Counted from the stretch's first letter, positions 44,082 to 53,633 are shown. The stretch is 64,000 nucleotides of DNA from Nitratireductor thuwali (GCF_036621415.1 NZ_CP030941.1:4028001-4092000), one strand, 5' to 3'. The notes: generated by a model from the sequence alone, not told the origin. Translations and numbers: made by a program.

Positions 44082-44549
44082 CTAGGTGATGTCTGCACCC
44101 TCGGCCTTTGCCGCAGCCAGCAATGCCGCCGGCGCGGCGGAGAAAACGGCATCGTGTGCGCCGGCGGCGGACCAGACCGTATCGAAGCCCAACAGGCTCT
44201 CGTCCGCGTAGCGGCGCACACTGTCGGGCTGGCCGAGCGGTGAAACGCCGCCGATCGCGAAGCCGGTTTCCTCACGGATGCGCCTTGGATCGGCACGCTG
44301 CAGCGGCTCCCCGATCAGCGCCGACGCCTTGGCCAGGTCGAGTTGCCTCGAACCGGAGACCAGGAACAGATAGAGCCGGCCGGTTTTGCCGCCCGTGAAG
44401 ATCAGCGATTTCACGATCTGCGCCACGGCGCATCCGCATTGCTGAGCGGCTTCTTCCGCCGTGCGCGTGGATTCTCCCATGCGCCTGACGTCGATCTCCA
44501 GCCCGGCTTCTTCGGCGGCACGGCGCACGCGATCAATGCTCCTGGACAT
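44082..44549 (-). CDS. YbaK/EbsC-family aminoacyl-tRNA deacylase
   Basis: A 155-residue stand-alone editing-domain protein that hydrolyses mischarged tRNA (YbaK/ProX type). It has TAEEAAQQCGCAVAQIVKSLIF, the invariant-Lys region, VSGSRQLDLAKASALIG and ETGFAIGGVSPLG. The specific amino acid cannot be assigned. It follows the MBL-fold gene by 16 bp and is the last of the minus-strand run. Confidence 0.88.
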   Translation of the reverse strand: MSRSIDRVRRAAEEAGLEIDVRRMGESTRTAEEAAQQCGCAVAQIVKSLIFTGGKTGRLYLFLVSGSRQLDLAKASALIGEPLQRADPRRIREETGFAIGGVSPLGQPDSVRRYADESLLGFDTVWSAAGAHDAVFSAAPAALLAAAKAEGADIT

Positions 44550-44565
44550 GGATTTTCCCTCGATA

Positions 44566-45384
44566 TCAGTCGATTATAGCCGGTATTTCAATTGTCATGC
44601 CATCATAAGCGGGCGCTATATGGGCCGGCGTCTGCCGCTCCACCGCCGCATAGTCCATGGGCGTGTGCATGTGGGTCAGAACGGCTCGCCGCGGTGCCAG
44701 CCGCGCCACCCATTCCAGCGCCTCGTCGAGCGAGAAATGGCTCGGGTGCGGCCGATATTGCAGGGCGTCGATCACCAGCAGGTCAAGATCCTGCAGGCGC
44801 TCCACCGCTTGCGGCGGAAACGCGCTGACGTCGGAACAATAGGCCATCGCCCCGACCCGGAATCCGAGCGAAGTCATGTCGCCGTGGATCTGCGGTATCG
44901 GCATGAAAGTGAGCCGTCCGCCGGAGCCTTCGATCTCGAATGCTGCGTCGTGGCCGATGATGTGCGGCGCAAGAATGGGCGGATAGTTGCTGCCCGCCGG
45001 CGTTTCGAAGCAATAAGCGAAGGCTTCCCTGAGCCGTTCCATGGTCGGGCGGTCGGCGTAGATGTCCATCAGCTTTTGCTGCGCGAGCACATAGCCGCGC
45101 AGATCGTCGATGCCGTGGATGTGATCGGCATGGGCGTGGGTGTAGACGACGGCGTCCAGGCCGCCGACCCCGGCATCGATCATCTGATCCCGAAAATCAG
45201 GACCGGTGTCGATGGCGACGCGCGTCGTTGCGCCGTTCTCGGCCACCCGCTCGACCATGGCCGCAGCCCGCCTGCGGCGGTTGCGCGGATTGGAGGGATC
45301 GCAGGCGCCCCAGTCGCCGGTGATGCGCGGCACGCCTGGCGACGAGCCGCAGCCCAATATGGTCAGCCGCAGCCGGTCGCCCAT
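44566..45384 (-). CDS. MBL-fold metallohydrolase (PhnP-like)
   Basis: A 272-residue metallo-beta-lactamase-fold protein with GCGSSPGVPRITGDWGACDP at the N-terminus, metal motif THAHADHIHGIDDLR, a second-site His in PQIHGDM and a C-terminal LTHMHTPMD. It resembles PhnP-type phosphodiesterases. Consistently found behind tatD and metG in rhizobia; the physiological substrate is not known. It begins immediately after tatD ends. Confidence 0.88.
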   Translation of the reverse strand: MGDRLRLTILGCGSSPGVPRITGDWGACDPSNPRNRRRRAAAMVERVAENGATTRVAIDTGPDFRDQMIDAGVGGLDAVVYTHAHADHIHGIDDLRGYVLAQQKLMDIYADRPTMERLREAFAYCFETPAGSNYPPILAPHIIGHDAAFEIEGSGGRLTFMPIPQIHGDMTSLGFRVGAMAYCSDVSAFPPQAVERLQDLDLLVIDALQYRPHPSHFSLDEALEWVARLAPRRAVLTHMHTPMDYAAVERQTPAHIAPAYDGMTIEIPAIID

Positions 45385-46179
45385 TCAGATGCCCTGCCCG
45401 GCTTTCGGCGGCACCTTGTCGAAGACACGCAGGAAGTTGGCCGTGGTCAACTCCGCCGTCTCTTCGGCGCCGAGCCCGATCGTTTCGGCGAGCACGGCCG
45501 CGGTATGGGCCACGAAAGAAGGCTCGTTGCGCCTTCCGCGATGCGGAACGGGGGCAAGATAGGGCGCGTCCGTTTCCACGAGCAGCCGGTCACGCGGCAC
45601 CTGGCGCGCGATCTCGCGGAGCTCGTCGGATTTCTTGAACGTCAGGATGCCCGAAAAGGAGACGTAGCCGCCAAGCTCCACGCCCTTGCGCGCCAGCTCG
45701 GGACCGGACGAGAAACAGTGCAGGATGAAGGGGAAGGCCCCCTTCCCCGTTTCCTCCTCCAGGATGGCCGCGATGTCCGCATCGGCGTTCCGTGCGTGGA
45801 TGACGAGCGGCAGCCGGGTCTCGCGCGCGGCCGCGATATGCGTGCGGAACCCGCTCGCCTGGAGGTCGCGCGGCGCCTTGTCGTAGTGATAGTCGAGCCC
45901 CGCCTCGCCGATGCCGACGACCTTGGGATGCCCGGCCAGCCGGATCAGCTCCTGGGCCGTCACATCCGTTTCCTCGCCGGCATTGTGTGGATGCGTGCCC
46001 ACCGTGCAGAAGACGTTCTCGTAGGCCTCCGCTATCGCCAGTATGTCTGGAAACCGGCGCACGCGGGTCGAAATCGTGACCATGAGGCCCACTCCGGCCT
46101 CGCCCGCGCGGGCGATCACCGCGTCGCGCTCATCTGCGAAATCGGGGAAGTCGAGATGACAATGGCTGTCGACGAGCAT
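45385..46179 (-). CDS. tatD: TatD-family metal-dependent DNase
   Basis: A 264-residue TIM-barrel nuclease. Metal ligands are visible in VDSHCHLDFPDF, GIGEAGLDYHYD, LVIHARNAD, ILHCFSSG and VETDAPYLAPVPHRGRRNEPS. Likely roles are DNA repair and quality control. It abuts metG upstream and the MBL gene downstream with no gap. Confidence 0.95.
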   Translation of the reverse strand: MLVDSHCHLDFPDFADERDAVIARAGEAGVGLMVTISTRVRRFPDILAIAEAYENVFCTVGTHPHNAGEETDVTAQELIRLAGHPKVVGIGEAGLDYHYDKAPRDLQASGFRTHIAAARETRLPLVIHARNADADIAAILEEETGKGAFPFILHCFSSGPELARKGVELGGYVSFSGILTFKKSDELREIARQVPRDRLLVETDAPYLAPVPHRGRRNEPSFVAHTAAVLAETIGLGAEETAELTTANFLRVFDKVPPKAGQGI

Positions 46180-47736
46180 TCAGGCCTCCGCTGCCCCGTC
46201 CTCCGCGACGTAGCGCGGGAAGACCGGCTGGGGCGGCGGCAGCGGCGCGCCCGGCTCCAGGGCCCCTTCCATGCCGATGTCGGTGAACTGCCGCTTTTCG
46301 GCAGGCACTGCCAGGAGGTCGAGCAGCTTGGCAGCCGACGCCGGGATGAACGGCTGGCACAGGATCGCGATCCGGCGGATGGCCTCGGCGGTGGTGTAGA
46401 GCACCGTTTCCATGCGGGCCGGGTCGGTCTTCTTGAGGGCCCAGGGCTCCTGCCCCGCGAAATAGCGGTTACTCTCGGCAACCACCTCGAAAACCGCCGC
46501 CAGCGCCGTGTGGATCGCCTGCCGCGCCATGGCCTGCCGCGCCGTCGCCAGCGCATCGAGCGCCTGCCGCAATATCTTTTCGTCCGCCTCCGCCGGCACG
46601 CCCCTCGCCGGCACCTGTCCGCCGCAATTCTTGGCGATCATCGAAAGCGAGCGCTGCGCCAGATTGCCCAGATCGTTGGCAAGATCCGCGTTGGTGCGAT
46701 TGACGATGGCATCGTGGCTGTAGCTGCCGTCCTGGCCGAAGGGCACTTCGCGCAACAGGAAATAGCGCACCTGGTCGAGCCCGTAATGCTCCACCAGCGC
46801 GAACGGGTCGATCACGTTGCCGACCGACTTCGACATCTTCTCCCCGCGATTGAACAGGAAGCCGTGACCGAAAATGCGCTTCGGCAGGTCGATGCCCGCC
46901 GACATCAGGAAGGCCGGCCAATAGATCGAATGGAAGCGGGTGATGTCCTTGCCGATAATGTGCGCATCCGCAGGCCAGTAACGCCATTTCTCAGATTTTT
47001 CATCAGGATAACCGGCTGCGGTGATGTAATTCGTCAGCGCGTCGACCCACACATACATGACATGTTTTTCGTCTCCGGGAACCGGTACGCCCCAGTCGAA
47101 CGTGGTGCGGGAGATGGAAAGATCCCGCAAGCCCTGCCTGACGAAACTCACGATCTCGTTGCGCCGCTCGGCCGGGCCTATGAAGTCGGGACTGGTCTCG
47201 TAGAGCGCCAGCAGCTTGTCCTGATAGGCCGAGAGCTTGAAGAAATAGCTCTCCTCCTCGACCCACTCGACGGGGGTTCCTTGCGGTCCGTAGCGCACCC
47301 CCTCCTCACCGACACGCGTTTCTTCCTCGCCGTAATAGGCTTCGTCGCGCACGGAGTACCAGCCGGAATAGCTGCCGAGATAGATGTCGCCCCTAGCCGC
47401 CATGGCTTTCCAGATCGCCTGCGAGGCAATGTGGTGGCGCTCCTCCGTGGTGCGGATGAAATCGTCATTGGAGGCGTTCAGCGCTTGCGCCATGCGCTGG
47501 AATTTGGGCGTGTTCCGATCGGCCAGTTCCCTGGCCGATATTCCTTCCTTGCGCGCCGTCTGCAGCATCTTGATGCCATGCTCGTCGGTGCCGGTGAGAA
47601 AGAGCACGTCCTTGCCGTCGCAGCGCTGGAACCGGGCCAGCGCGTCGGTGGCAATGAGCTCGTAGGCATGGCCGATATGCGGGCTGCCGTTCGGATAGGA
47701 AATCGCCGTCGTGATATAGAATTTTTCGCGCGCCAT
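46180..47736 (-). CDS. metG: Methionyl-tRNA synthetase
   Basis: A 518-residue class I synthetase charging tRNA-Met. The HIGH motif is [14 protein letters not shown] is [10 protein letters not shown]. There is no C-terminal tRNA-binding EMAP domain, as in the short alphaproteobacterial form. Start 47736 ([20 protein letters not shown]) is the family N-terminus; 13 further upstream codons are not similar. Part of the tmk-holB-metG-tatD run. Confidence 0.97.
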   Translation of the reverse strand: MAREKFYITTAISYPNGSPHIGHAYELIATDALARFQRCDGKDVLFLTGTDEHGIKMLQTARKEGISARELADRNTPKFQRMAQALNASNDDFIRTTEERHHIASQAIWKAMAARGDIYLGSYSGWYSVRDEAYYGEEETRVGEEGVRYGPQGTPVEWVEEESYFFKLSAYQDKLLALYETSPDFIGPAERRNEIVSFVRQGLRDLSISRTTFDWGVPVPGDEKHVMYVWVDALTNYITAAGYPDEKSEKWRYWPADAHIIGKDITRFHSIYWPAFLMSAGIDLPKRIFGHGFLFNRGEKMSKSVGNVIDPFALVEHYGLDQVRYFLLREVPFGQDGSYSHDAIVNRTNADLANDLGNLAQRSLSMIAKNCGGQVPARGVPAEADEKILRQALDALATARQAMARQAIHTALAAVFEVVAESNRYFAGQEPWALKKTDPARMETVLYTTAEAIRRIAILCQPFIPASAAKLLDLLAVPAEKRQFTDIGMEGALEPGAPLPPPQPVFPRYVAEDGAAEA

Positions 47737-47817
47737 GGAGCAGAATATCCGGATCGTCCGAGGGTGGGTCTTCAAGTCACAGCCAGATAGCGCATCGCGC
47801 CGCCGATTGCCATGCGT

Positions 47818-48888
47818 TCATGCGCTTTGGCTGTGAAGCCCGCCAAGCGTCCGGTGCAGCCGCCCGAGCATGCCGAGGATATGCTGCTTGCGGTCGAGAT
47901 TGTATGTCTCGGCATCCTCTATCGCCCGCGCCAGTCCCTCCCATTCGGCTGCCAGTCTTTCACCGGTCTGGATGTCGCCATCGCGGGCGGCTTGGGCGGC
48001 CGTGTCGGAAAGGAGATCGAGGCAGGCGCGGTTGAGAATATCGAACTGCACCTGCCGGTCGCGTCCGGTGGCGGCCTCCGCCAGCCGATGGGCTTCGGCG
48101 ACGTTGAAGCGGCGGCCGCTTAAGAGGCGATCCAGCACCTGCGTCAGCTCCAGCCCGCCGAACTGCGTCAGAAGGACCGCGTTGCGGGCGCTCCCACGCG
48201 ACCGCTCGATGAGCAGATGACGCAGTCCCGCCTCGTCGGGCATGTCCGCGCCCAGCCTGCCGAGCAGGTCTTCCAGCTCCGGAGCTTGAAGCGGCTGCAG
48301 CTTGACGACCTGACAGCGCGAGCGGATCGTCGGCAGTAGGCGCCCGAGCGAGTGCGCGATCAGGATGAACAGCGTCCTGGCCGGCGGCTCCTCGAGGCTC
48401 TTCAGCAGCGCATTGGCCGCGCTGACATTCATGTCGTCGGCAGGGTCGACGAGCACAACGCGATAGCCGCCGTCCGGCGGCGTCAGCGAGAGAAACCTGC
48501 TGACGCGCCTGATCTCGTCGACCGTGATGACGGTCTTGAACTTCTTGTCGCGCTCCACGAAGGGCCGCGTGAGATGCAGGAGGCCGGAATGGGCGCCCTG
48601 CGCCGCCTGACGGAAAGCTTGCGAGGCCGGATCCGGCGGCGCCATTTCGCCGGGCGCCTTTCCGGGATCAGGATGGGCGAAGATGTGCTGGGCGAAGTGA
48701 AAGGCGAGCGTTGCCTTGCCGATCCCGGGGGGGCCGGCGAAAAGCAGCGCGTGGTGAAGCCTGCCCGACCGATAGGCACCAGCCAGCGCGCTGCGGGCTT
48801 CGCCGTGGCCGGCGAGAAAGGGGTTCTCGCCCGGTTCGGGAATATCGGGCAGCGTGTCATGCTGTTCGGGCGCCATCCGCTCAAACAT
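47818..48888 (-). CDS. holB: DNA polymerase III delta' subunit
   Basis: A 356-residue clamp-loader subunit. The N-terminal AAA+ domain has [16 protein letters not shown] and the sensor segment [27 protein letters not shown] with SRC (RSRCQ). A proline-rich start ([28 protein letters not shown]) is typical in rhizobia. Its 5' end overlaps tmk by 8 bp. Confidence 0.93.
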   Translation of the reverse strand: MFERMAPEQHDTLPDIPEPGENPFLAGHGEARSALAGAYRSGRLHHALLFAGPPGIGKATLAFHFAQHIFAHPDPGKAPGEMAPPDPASQAFRQAAQGAHSGLLHLTRPFVERDKKFKTVITVDEIRRVSRFLSLTPPDGGYRVVLVDPADDMNVSAANALLKSLEEPPARTLFILIAHSLGRLLPTIRSRCQVVKLQPLQAPELEDLLGRLGADMPDEAGLRHLLIERSRGSARNAVLLTQFGGLELTQVLDRLLSGRRFNVAEAHRLAEAATGRDRQVQFDILNRACLDLLSDTAAQAARDGDIQTGERLAAEWEGLARAIEDAETYNLDRKQHILGMLGRLHRTLGGLHSQSA

Positions 48889-49600
48889 GACTTGCGTCCT
48901 TTTCCCGGTGGCTGTCCATGGCGCGCCGCACGATCTCCAGGACCTGTCCGGCGATTTCCTCGGGCGGCAGGGACGCGTCCACGACGACGCAGCGCCCGGG
49001 TTCCCGGCGCGCGATGTCGAGAAAGGCCTCGCGGCGGCGGCGGTGCATGTCGACGGTTTCCTTCTCGAAGCGGTCGGCGCTCTCATCGCCCCTGCGGGCG
49101 ACGGCGCGGCGCAGGCCCTCCTGCGGGTCGATGTCGAGGATGATGGTCACGTCGGGCACGACACCATTGACCGTGACCCGCTCGAGGGCAGCCATGAAGT
49201 CGCTGTCGAGCCCGCCCGTCACGCCCTGATAGACGCGCGACGAATCGAAGAACCGGTCGCACAGGACGACGGCGCCCCGGTCCAGCGCCGGGCGGATGAC
49301 CTGTTCCACATGGTCGGAGCGGGCGGCCGCGAACAGGACGGCCTCCATCGTGGGTCCGAGCGGTTCTGCGGCGCCGGACAGGAGCACATGGCGCACCGCC
49401 TCGGCGCCCGGCGAGCCGCCTGGCTCCCGCGTCGTCACCACCTCATGGCCTTCGGCGGAGAGCGCTTCGGCCAACAGCCGTATCTGCGTCGACTTGCCGG
49501 CACCCTCGCCGCCTTCGAACGATATGAAAAATCCCCGTGCCAATCCGCTGATCCAGTCCTTGTGCGATTGCCGGGCGATTCCGCCTGACCTTGTGTTCAT
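48881..49600 (-). CDS. tmk: Thymidylate kinase
   Basis: A 239-residue dTMP kinase. P-loop [20 protein letters not shown], the DRX-type motif [13 protein letters not shown] and a lid region are present. The N-terminus has a 22-residue unconserved extension ([16 protein letters not shown]), so a later start is possible. It is coupled to holB downstream and follows the carboxypeptidase by 110 bp. Confidence 0.96.
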   Translation of the reverse strand: MNTRSGGIARQSHKDWISGLARGFFISFEGGEGAGKSTQIRLLAEALSAEGHEVVTTREPGGSPGAEAVRHVLLSGAAEPLGPTMEAVLFAAARSDHVEQVIRPALDRGAVVLCDRFFDSSRVYQGVTGGLDSDFMAALERVTVNGVVPDVTIILDIDPQEGLRRAVARRGDESADRFEKETVDMHRRRREAFLDIARREPGRCVVVDASLPPEEIAGQVLEIVRRAMDSHREKDASHV

Positions 49601-49710
49601 GCCACCTACTTAGTGGCCCGGCTGGTTCAGGTCCATTCTTTCAACGCAAGCGCCGCTCGGCCGCACGGCCGGAGCGAAACAGGCGATAACGGGTATCGAC
49701 GGAGGCGGGT

Positions 49711-50871
49711 TCAGCGCATCCAGCCCACCAGCAACTCGGCGACCGCGTCCAGCGCCCGCTCGTGGAGCTTGCCCCGGTCGATGGATTCGGCGGTGTAAAG
49801 GGGCGTCTCCTGGCTGAGCGTTTCATCGAACCATATCTGCAGCCGGGCGACCTCCTCGCCTTCCTGCACCGGCGCCTTGATGGGCCCCTGATAGACGATG
49901 CGCGCGCTCATGCGTTCGGGTTCGGTGGTCGGCACGAGTATGGAGAGCGCCCCTTTGGCGCGGAGCCTGACCGTGCCCCTGGCTCCGCCATAGACGCTTG
50001 CCTCGCCGACGATGTCGCCTTCCGCGAACACTTCACGCTTCTCAAAGGCGCGCATGCCCCAGTCGAGCATCTTGCGCGCCTCCTCCGCCCGCTCGGTCTC
50101 GCTTTCCATGCCGCCCAGCGTCGCGAAAAGCCGGCGCCCGTCCCGCTCCACCGAGGCGACGATGGCGTAACCTGATTCTTCCGTGAACCCCGTTTTCAGC
50201 CCGTCGGCGCCGATGTCCATGGGCAGAAGCGGGTTGCGATTGCGCTGGCGAATGCCGTTCCACTCGAAGTCCGGCTGCGCGAAATAGCCGTAGTACCGGG
50301 GATATTCGCGCCAGATATGCAGGGCCAGCTGGGTCATCTCGCGGGCGGTGACGGCCTGCCCGGCAGCCGGCAGGCCCGTCGAATTGACGAATGTCGAGGT
50401 GTCGAGGCCGAGGGTTCTGGCCCGCTCCGTCATCAGGCGCGCGAAGTTTTCCTCCGAGCCTGCCATGCCTTCGGCGATGACGATGCAGCCATCATTGGCC
50501 GACTGCACGATGACGCCCTGGACGAGCGCTTCCAGCGGAACCGAGGACTTGACCTCCGCGAACATGGTTGACGTGCCCGACACCGCGCCGCCCGTCCGCC
50601 AGGCGTTCTCGCTCACATAGAACGTTTCGTCAGGCGACAGCCTGCCGGACTTGAGTGCGTTGAAAACCACTTCAACGGTCATCAGCTTGGCAAGCGAGGC
50701 TGGCGGGAAGGGCTCGTCCGGGTTCTTCGAGAAAAGAACCGTTCCGGTTTCGGCCTCGATCATGAAAGCCCGGCTGGCCTTGGTTTCGAACATCTGTGCG
50801 TGAACCGGCCCGACAAGCACCAGGGCCAGGAACGACAGCCAGATCGCGATTGAAAACGCCCCGCGCAGCAC
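49711..50871 (-). CDS. dacC: D-alanyl-D-alanine carboxypeptidase (PBP5/6-type)
   Basis: A 386-residue periplasmic penicillin-binding protein that trims peptidoglycan pentapeptides. The signal peptide MLRGAFSIAIWLSFLALVLVGPVHA is followed by SxxK (Ser59-Leu-Ala-Lys62), SxN (QSANDG) and KTG (LKTGFTEESG). A C-terminal PBP5-C beta domain and amphipathic tail (GKLHERALDAVAELLVGWMR) likely anchor it to the membrane. The GTG at 50871 is chosen because AGAGGA lies 7 nt upstream and the signal peptide begins at once. Confidence 0.93.
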   Translation of the reverse strand: MLRGAFSIAIWLSFLALVLVGPVHAQMFETKASRAFMIEAETGTVLFSKNPDEPFPPASLAKLMTVEVVFNALKSGRLSPDETFYVSENAWRTGGAVSGTSTMFAEVKSSVPLEALVQGVIVQSANDGCIVIAEGMAGSEENFARLMTERARTLGLDTSTFVNSTGLPAAGQAVTAREMTQLALHIWREYPRYYGYFAQPDFEWNGIRQRNRNPLLPMDIGADGLKTGFTEESGYAIVASVERDGRRLFATLGGMESETERAEEARKMLDWGMRAFEKREVFAEGDIVGEASVYGGARGTVRLRAKGALSILVPTTEPERMSARIVYQGPIKAPVQEGEEVARLQIWFDETLSQETPLYTAESIDRGKLHERALDAVAELLVGWMR

Positions 50872-51072
50872 CCCGAATTCCTCTAAACGTCGCGGACGGG
50901 CGGCAGCACCCGAGATCCGCACAACCGCGGAAGATCAAAAGGCAGAACACTTCCCTGCACGCTTGGCCTGCACGCCCGGACGCACGCGCGATGCTCCGAC
51001 CCGAACTCCGCCTGAAAGAGGTTATATCGGCAGACGGCAGGCCCGCAACACTCTTGCGTTCGCAGGAGGATG

Positions 51073-52239
51073 TCAGTTGCGTACGGCGAAGGCATCCGGC
51101 GCACCGGCCTGCCAGGCCGCGCGCAGCATCGCGTCGAGATCGCCCGCGCCTGACGGGACGAGAGCCAGCGAATAGGCGGCGTCGCCCTCCCCGCCGGTCC
51201 TGTTGACATGGAGCGTCCCAAGACCCGCCAGACTGTCCTCGATGCGGGCCACATCCGCCTTCGTGGTCCATACGCCGAGATTGATATAGGGCCCTGACGG
51301 TTCTGCCGTTCCCGGCTGCTTGACGATTTCGTCGAACACGCCGGCAGCGGCGCTCACGCGCTGATCCGCATAGGAAAGCAGGGCAACGTCCGTGCCCTGA
51401 AACGGTCCGGCGTTGGGGCGGTCGGGCACCAGCGGCCCCACCTGCGGCAGCAGGTTGGCGCCGCTTGCCGCGCCGGCGGCTCCTGCAGCCATCGCCGGCT
51501 GGCTTGCGAAGGCGGCCGCGGCCACATTCACCTGTTGCGTCGGCGTGGGCCCGTTCATGGCGATCATGACGCCGGAGGGCAGCCCGTCCGAGAACGGATC
51601 GGCCCCTGCCCCGCCCGGACGGTAGGACGCCATGAGGAACTGGTCGTCCCTGCCCTCGATCGGCGCCGGCCCGACATATTCCACCTTGACCTTGGCAACG
51701 CCGGAGCTGGTGTAGTCGAGCAGCTCCGCCGCGCGCTTGGACAGATCGATGATGCGATTGCCGTGGAACGGGCCGCGATCGTTGACCCGCACGATCAGCG
51801 AGCTGTCATTGTCGAGATTGGTGACCCGCACATAGCTGGGCAGCGGCATGGTCGGATGCGCGGCCGTCAGATTGGTCATGTCGTAGATTTCGCCATTGGC
51901 GGTGAGCCGGCCGTGAAAGGCATCGCCATACCAGGAGGCGGCGCCCACTTTCACGTAATCGGGGTCTTCCTTGGGATAATACCATTTGCCGCGGATCTGA
52001 TAGGGCTTGCCCACCTGGTAGCGGCCCCCGCCGCGCGGCAGGTTCGAAGCCGCCGCGGTTACCCGCGGACTGGCCTTCACGCCATATTTGGATTCTGCGA
52101 AATATTCCTTGCTGGCGCCCTTCCCTACCTTCGACTTGGGCTCCGGGCTGGCGCAGCCGGAAACGACCAGGGGAACAGCGAGAATGAGAGGCAGGGCAAG
52201 CCCGAAGCCGACACCGTTCAACCGCTTCATTGTCCCCAT
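51073..52239 (-). CDS. rlpA: Septal ring lytic transglycosylase RlpA with SPOR domain
   Basis: A ~388-residue outer-membrane lipoprotein. The signal has lipobox VVSGC (Cys29 counting from 52239). The double-psi beta-barrel has GAASWYGDAFHGRLTANGEIYDMTNLTAAHPTMPLPSYVRVTNL and RVNDRGPFHGNRIIDLSKRAAELL. The last ~80 residues form a SPOR domain (YINLGVWTTKADVARIEDSLAGLG) that binds denuded septal glycan. ATGs at 52239 and 52230 are both plausible. It is the last host gene before the interrupted tRNA. Confidence 0.92.
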   Translation of the reverse strand: MGTMKRLNGVGFGLALPLILAVPLVVSGCASPEPKSKVGKGASKEYFAESKYGVKASPRVTAAASNLPRGGGRYQVGKPYQIRGKWYYPKEDPDYVKVGAASWYGDAFHGRLTANGEIYDMTNLTAAHPTMPLPSYVRVTNLDNDSSLIVRVNDRGPFHGNRIIDLSKRAAELLDYTSSGVAKVKVEYVGPAPIEGRDDQFLMASYRPGGAGADPFSDGLPSGVMIAMNGPTPTQQVNVAAAAFASQPAMAAGAAGAASGANLLPQVGPLVPDRPNAGPFQGTDVALLSYADQRVSAAAGVFDEIVKQPGTAEPSGPYINLGVWTTKADVARIEDSLAGLGTLHVNRTGGEGDAAYSLALVPSGAGDLDAMLRAAWQAGAPDAFAVRN

Positions 52240-52579
52240 CTTATGCAGTTCCCCCAGGAATTCTTTTTGAAACAGAGACCCGGGAACCGCAACCGGTTCC
52301 CGGAAAGCACGTGCATGATTCAAACACTTGCAGGACCGGCCCGCGATCACAAAGACGCATCCTGCCGCACAGGCGGCGCCATTCCCGAAAACCAGCCGGA
52401 CAACGCGGCGCCTGCCCCTCGACCACGCTCACCAATGTGCATGAAAACATTAGCACGAGATGAATCCTATGTCGGACAAGTGAGGCGAAAATGTGCAGAC
52501 GCGCGCCTTTCGCCACAATTCCCGTTTCCCAACCCGCCAAGCTTGAAAAACCCGCGCCGCGCGCATAGAGGAAAGCGCA
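52240..52579. other. Intergenic region between rlpA and the tRNA-Ser remnant
   Basis: About 340 bp without a convincing gene. It should hold the rlpA promoter (minus strand) and the tRNA promoter (plus strand). Apart from the candidate tRNA promoter I see no recognisable element. Confidence 0.6.
52543..52570 (+). promoter_or_regulatory. Candidate promoter of the tRNA-Ser gene
   Basis: TTGAAA (52543-52548) and a CATAGAG stretch (52564-52570) lie 15-17 bp apart, ending 9 bp before the tRNA. It is a loose match to the rhizobial housekeeping consensus. Confidence 0.35.
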
Positions 52580-52618
52580 GGAGGGATGGCCGAGCGGTTT
52601 AAGGCACCGGTCTTGAAA
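52580..52618 (+). tRNA. tRNA-Ser(UGA), 5' half only, interrupted at the anticodon loop
   Basis: The acceptor strand GGAGGGA, U8/A9-like TG, D arm GCCGAGCGGTTTAAGGC, anticodon stem CCGGT and loop CTTGAAA (anticodon TGA) are intact. The next bases should be ACCGG to close the stem, but the sequence reads TTCGCTTACGG and no variable arm, T arm or 3' acceptor follows. The remaining half is not seen in the window. The cut coincides with a typical tyrosine-integrase target (anticodon loop), so this is the left attachment junction of the element to the right. Confidence 0.85.
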
Positions 52619-52724
52619 TTCGCTTACGGCTGTCCCTACCCTTCCCCAATCTTCCTGTCATGTCCTGGTTTTTCAACGTTTTGCATGAAAATCTTCCCGT
52701 TCTGTCACATCTGGTTTTCTTTTG

Positions 52725-52755
52725 TGCTACCGAATTGGGTAGCAAAATGGTAGCA
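52725..52755. repeat. Three GGTAGC-type repeats, candidate integrase arm sites
   Basis: TGCTACC (52725-52731), GGGTAGCA (52737-52744) and TGGTAGCA (52748-52755) are copies of one heptamer, the first inverted, with the last two 11 bp apart (one helical turn). They lie ~110 bp from the tRNA break, as expected for arm-type binding sites of a tyrosine recombinase near attL. Confidence 0.5.
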
Positions 52756-52759
52756 GGCC

Positions 52760-52774
52760 GTTCTGGTGATGTTC
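52760..52774 (+). promoter_or_regulatory. SOS-box match upstream of tcmP
   Basis: GTTC-TGGTGAT-GTTC matches the same GTTC-N7-GTTC pattern as the host lexA operator. It lies 37 bp before the TcmP start and 5 bp after the arm-like repeats. A pattern of this size also occurs by chance about twice per 64 kb on both strands, so position is the main support. Confidence 0.55.
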
Positions 52775-52811
52775 ACGCGACCTGGATGCGACATAGGAAG
52801 GGGCGCACAGC

Positions 52812-53633
52812 ATGGGAAATCTGGTGGCGGGCGATGACGGCCTGCCGGCCGAAGAGGTCGGGAAGTGGGCAAAGGATAAGATATCGTCGCTTTGCCGTTA
52901 TGTCTCAATTTCGCGCGGCGTGCGGGCCAAGTGGATCGGGGCCAATAAAGCCGGCGCCACTTACATTGATCTGTTCTGCGGGCCTGGCAGGGCAAAGATT
53001 AGGCGCACAGGCGAGTTCATCGAAGGCGGCTGTGTCGCCGCGTGGAATGAGAGTGTGCGGGCGAAGACGCCGTTCAGTTCCGTCTTTATCGCTGATGCAG
53101 ATCTCCAACGGCTTGGATACGCTGCGGAACGGTTGCATCGGCTCAACGCTCCCGTCGAGACCTTTCATGGAGATGCCGTCAGCACTGCAAAGGCAATCCG
53201 TGCGAAGTTGCATCCATATGGACTGCACTTTGCCTTTATCGATCCGTACAATCTCGGCGCATTCGATTTCTCTGTTGTCGAGACACTGTCGAAGCGTAAG
53301 CGCATAGACATGCTGGTCCACATCAGCAAGATGGACCTGCAGCGCAACACATGGCTGAACGTTCAGGCCCAGGCATCGGCTTTCGACCGCTTCGTTCCTG
53401 GCTGGCGATCTGAAGTCGATCTTAATCAGCCGTTCACAGCCATCCGCCGCGCCGTTTTCGATCTCTGGAAAACAAAGGTTGAGGACCTCGGGATGGCAGC
53501 ATCAACCGATATGCAGTTGATCACTGGAAGTCGAGGACAGCACCTTTACTGGCTGACTCTGGCCGCGCGGCATGAACTCGCCCTCGCATTCTGGAAGGCT
53601 GCGACCGATAGCGGCCAAGGCCAGCTGTTCTAG
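52812..53633 (+). CDS. tcmP: Three-Cys-motif partner protein TcmP
   Basis: A 273-residue protein of the TcmP family, known for being encoded next to a three-Cys-motif (DUF5131/Gp37-Gp68) protein, as here. Residues 50-72 (TYIDLFCGPGRAKIRRTGEFIEG) resemble motif I of SAM-dependent methyltransferases. FAFIDPYNLG (~137-146) sits where a catalytic D-P-x-Y loop would lie. AGGAAGGGG precedes the ATG by ~7 nt. It converges on DUF5131 and the two stops share CTAG. Its function is unknown; nucleic-acid modification or repair is inference. Confidence 0.85.
   Translation: MGNLVAGDDGLPAEEVGKWAKDKISSLCRYVSISRGVRAKWIGANKAGATYIDLFCGPGRAKIRRTGEFIEGGCVAAWNESVRAKTPFSSVFIADADLQRLGYAAERLHRLNAPVETFHGDAVSTAKAIRAKLHPYGLHFAFIDPYNLGAFDFSVVETLSKRKRIDMLVHISKMDLQRNTWLNVQAQASAFDRFVPGWRSEVDLNQPFTAIRRAVFDLWKTKVEDLGMAASTDMQLITGSRGQHLYWLTLAARHELALAFWKAATDSGQGQLF

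Noticed and set aside
44461..47790. A 1109-codon open frame on the plus strand
   Set aside because: It lies antisense to the MBL-fold, tatD and metG genes, which have clear motifs and tight spacing. Long antisense frames are common in high-GC DNA, and its translation has the Arg/Gly/His-rich look of a shadow frame.
52580..52810. A self-splicing intron in the tRNA-Ser anticodon loop
   Set aside because: The break point would fit a group I intron, but no 3' exon with the ACCGG stem appears within a plausible intron length, and phage genes follow instead.
52660..53307. A 215-codon plus-strand frame overlapping tcmP
   Set aside because: It begins in the attachment region without a ribosome site and overlaps tcmP in another frame. 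TcmP has a recognisable family, and this frame does not.
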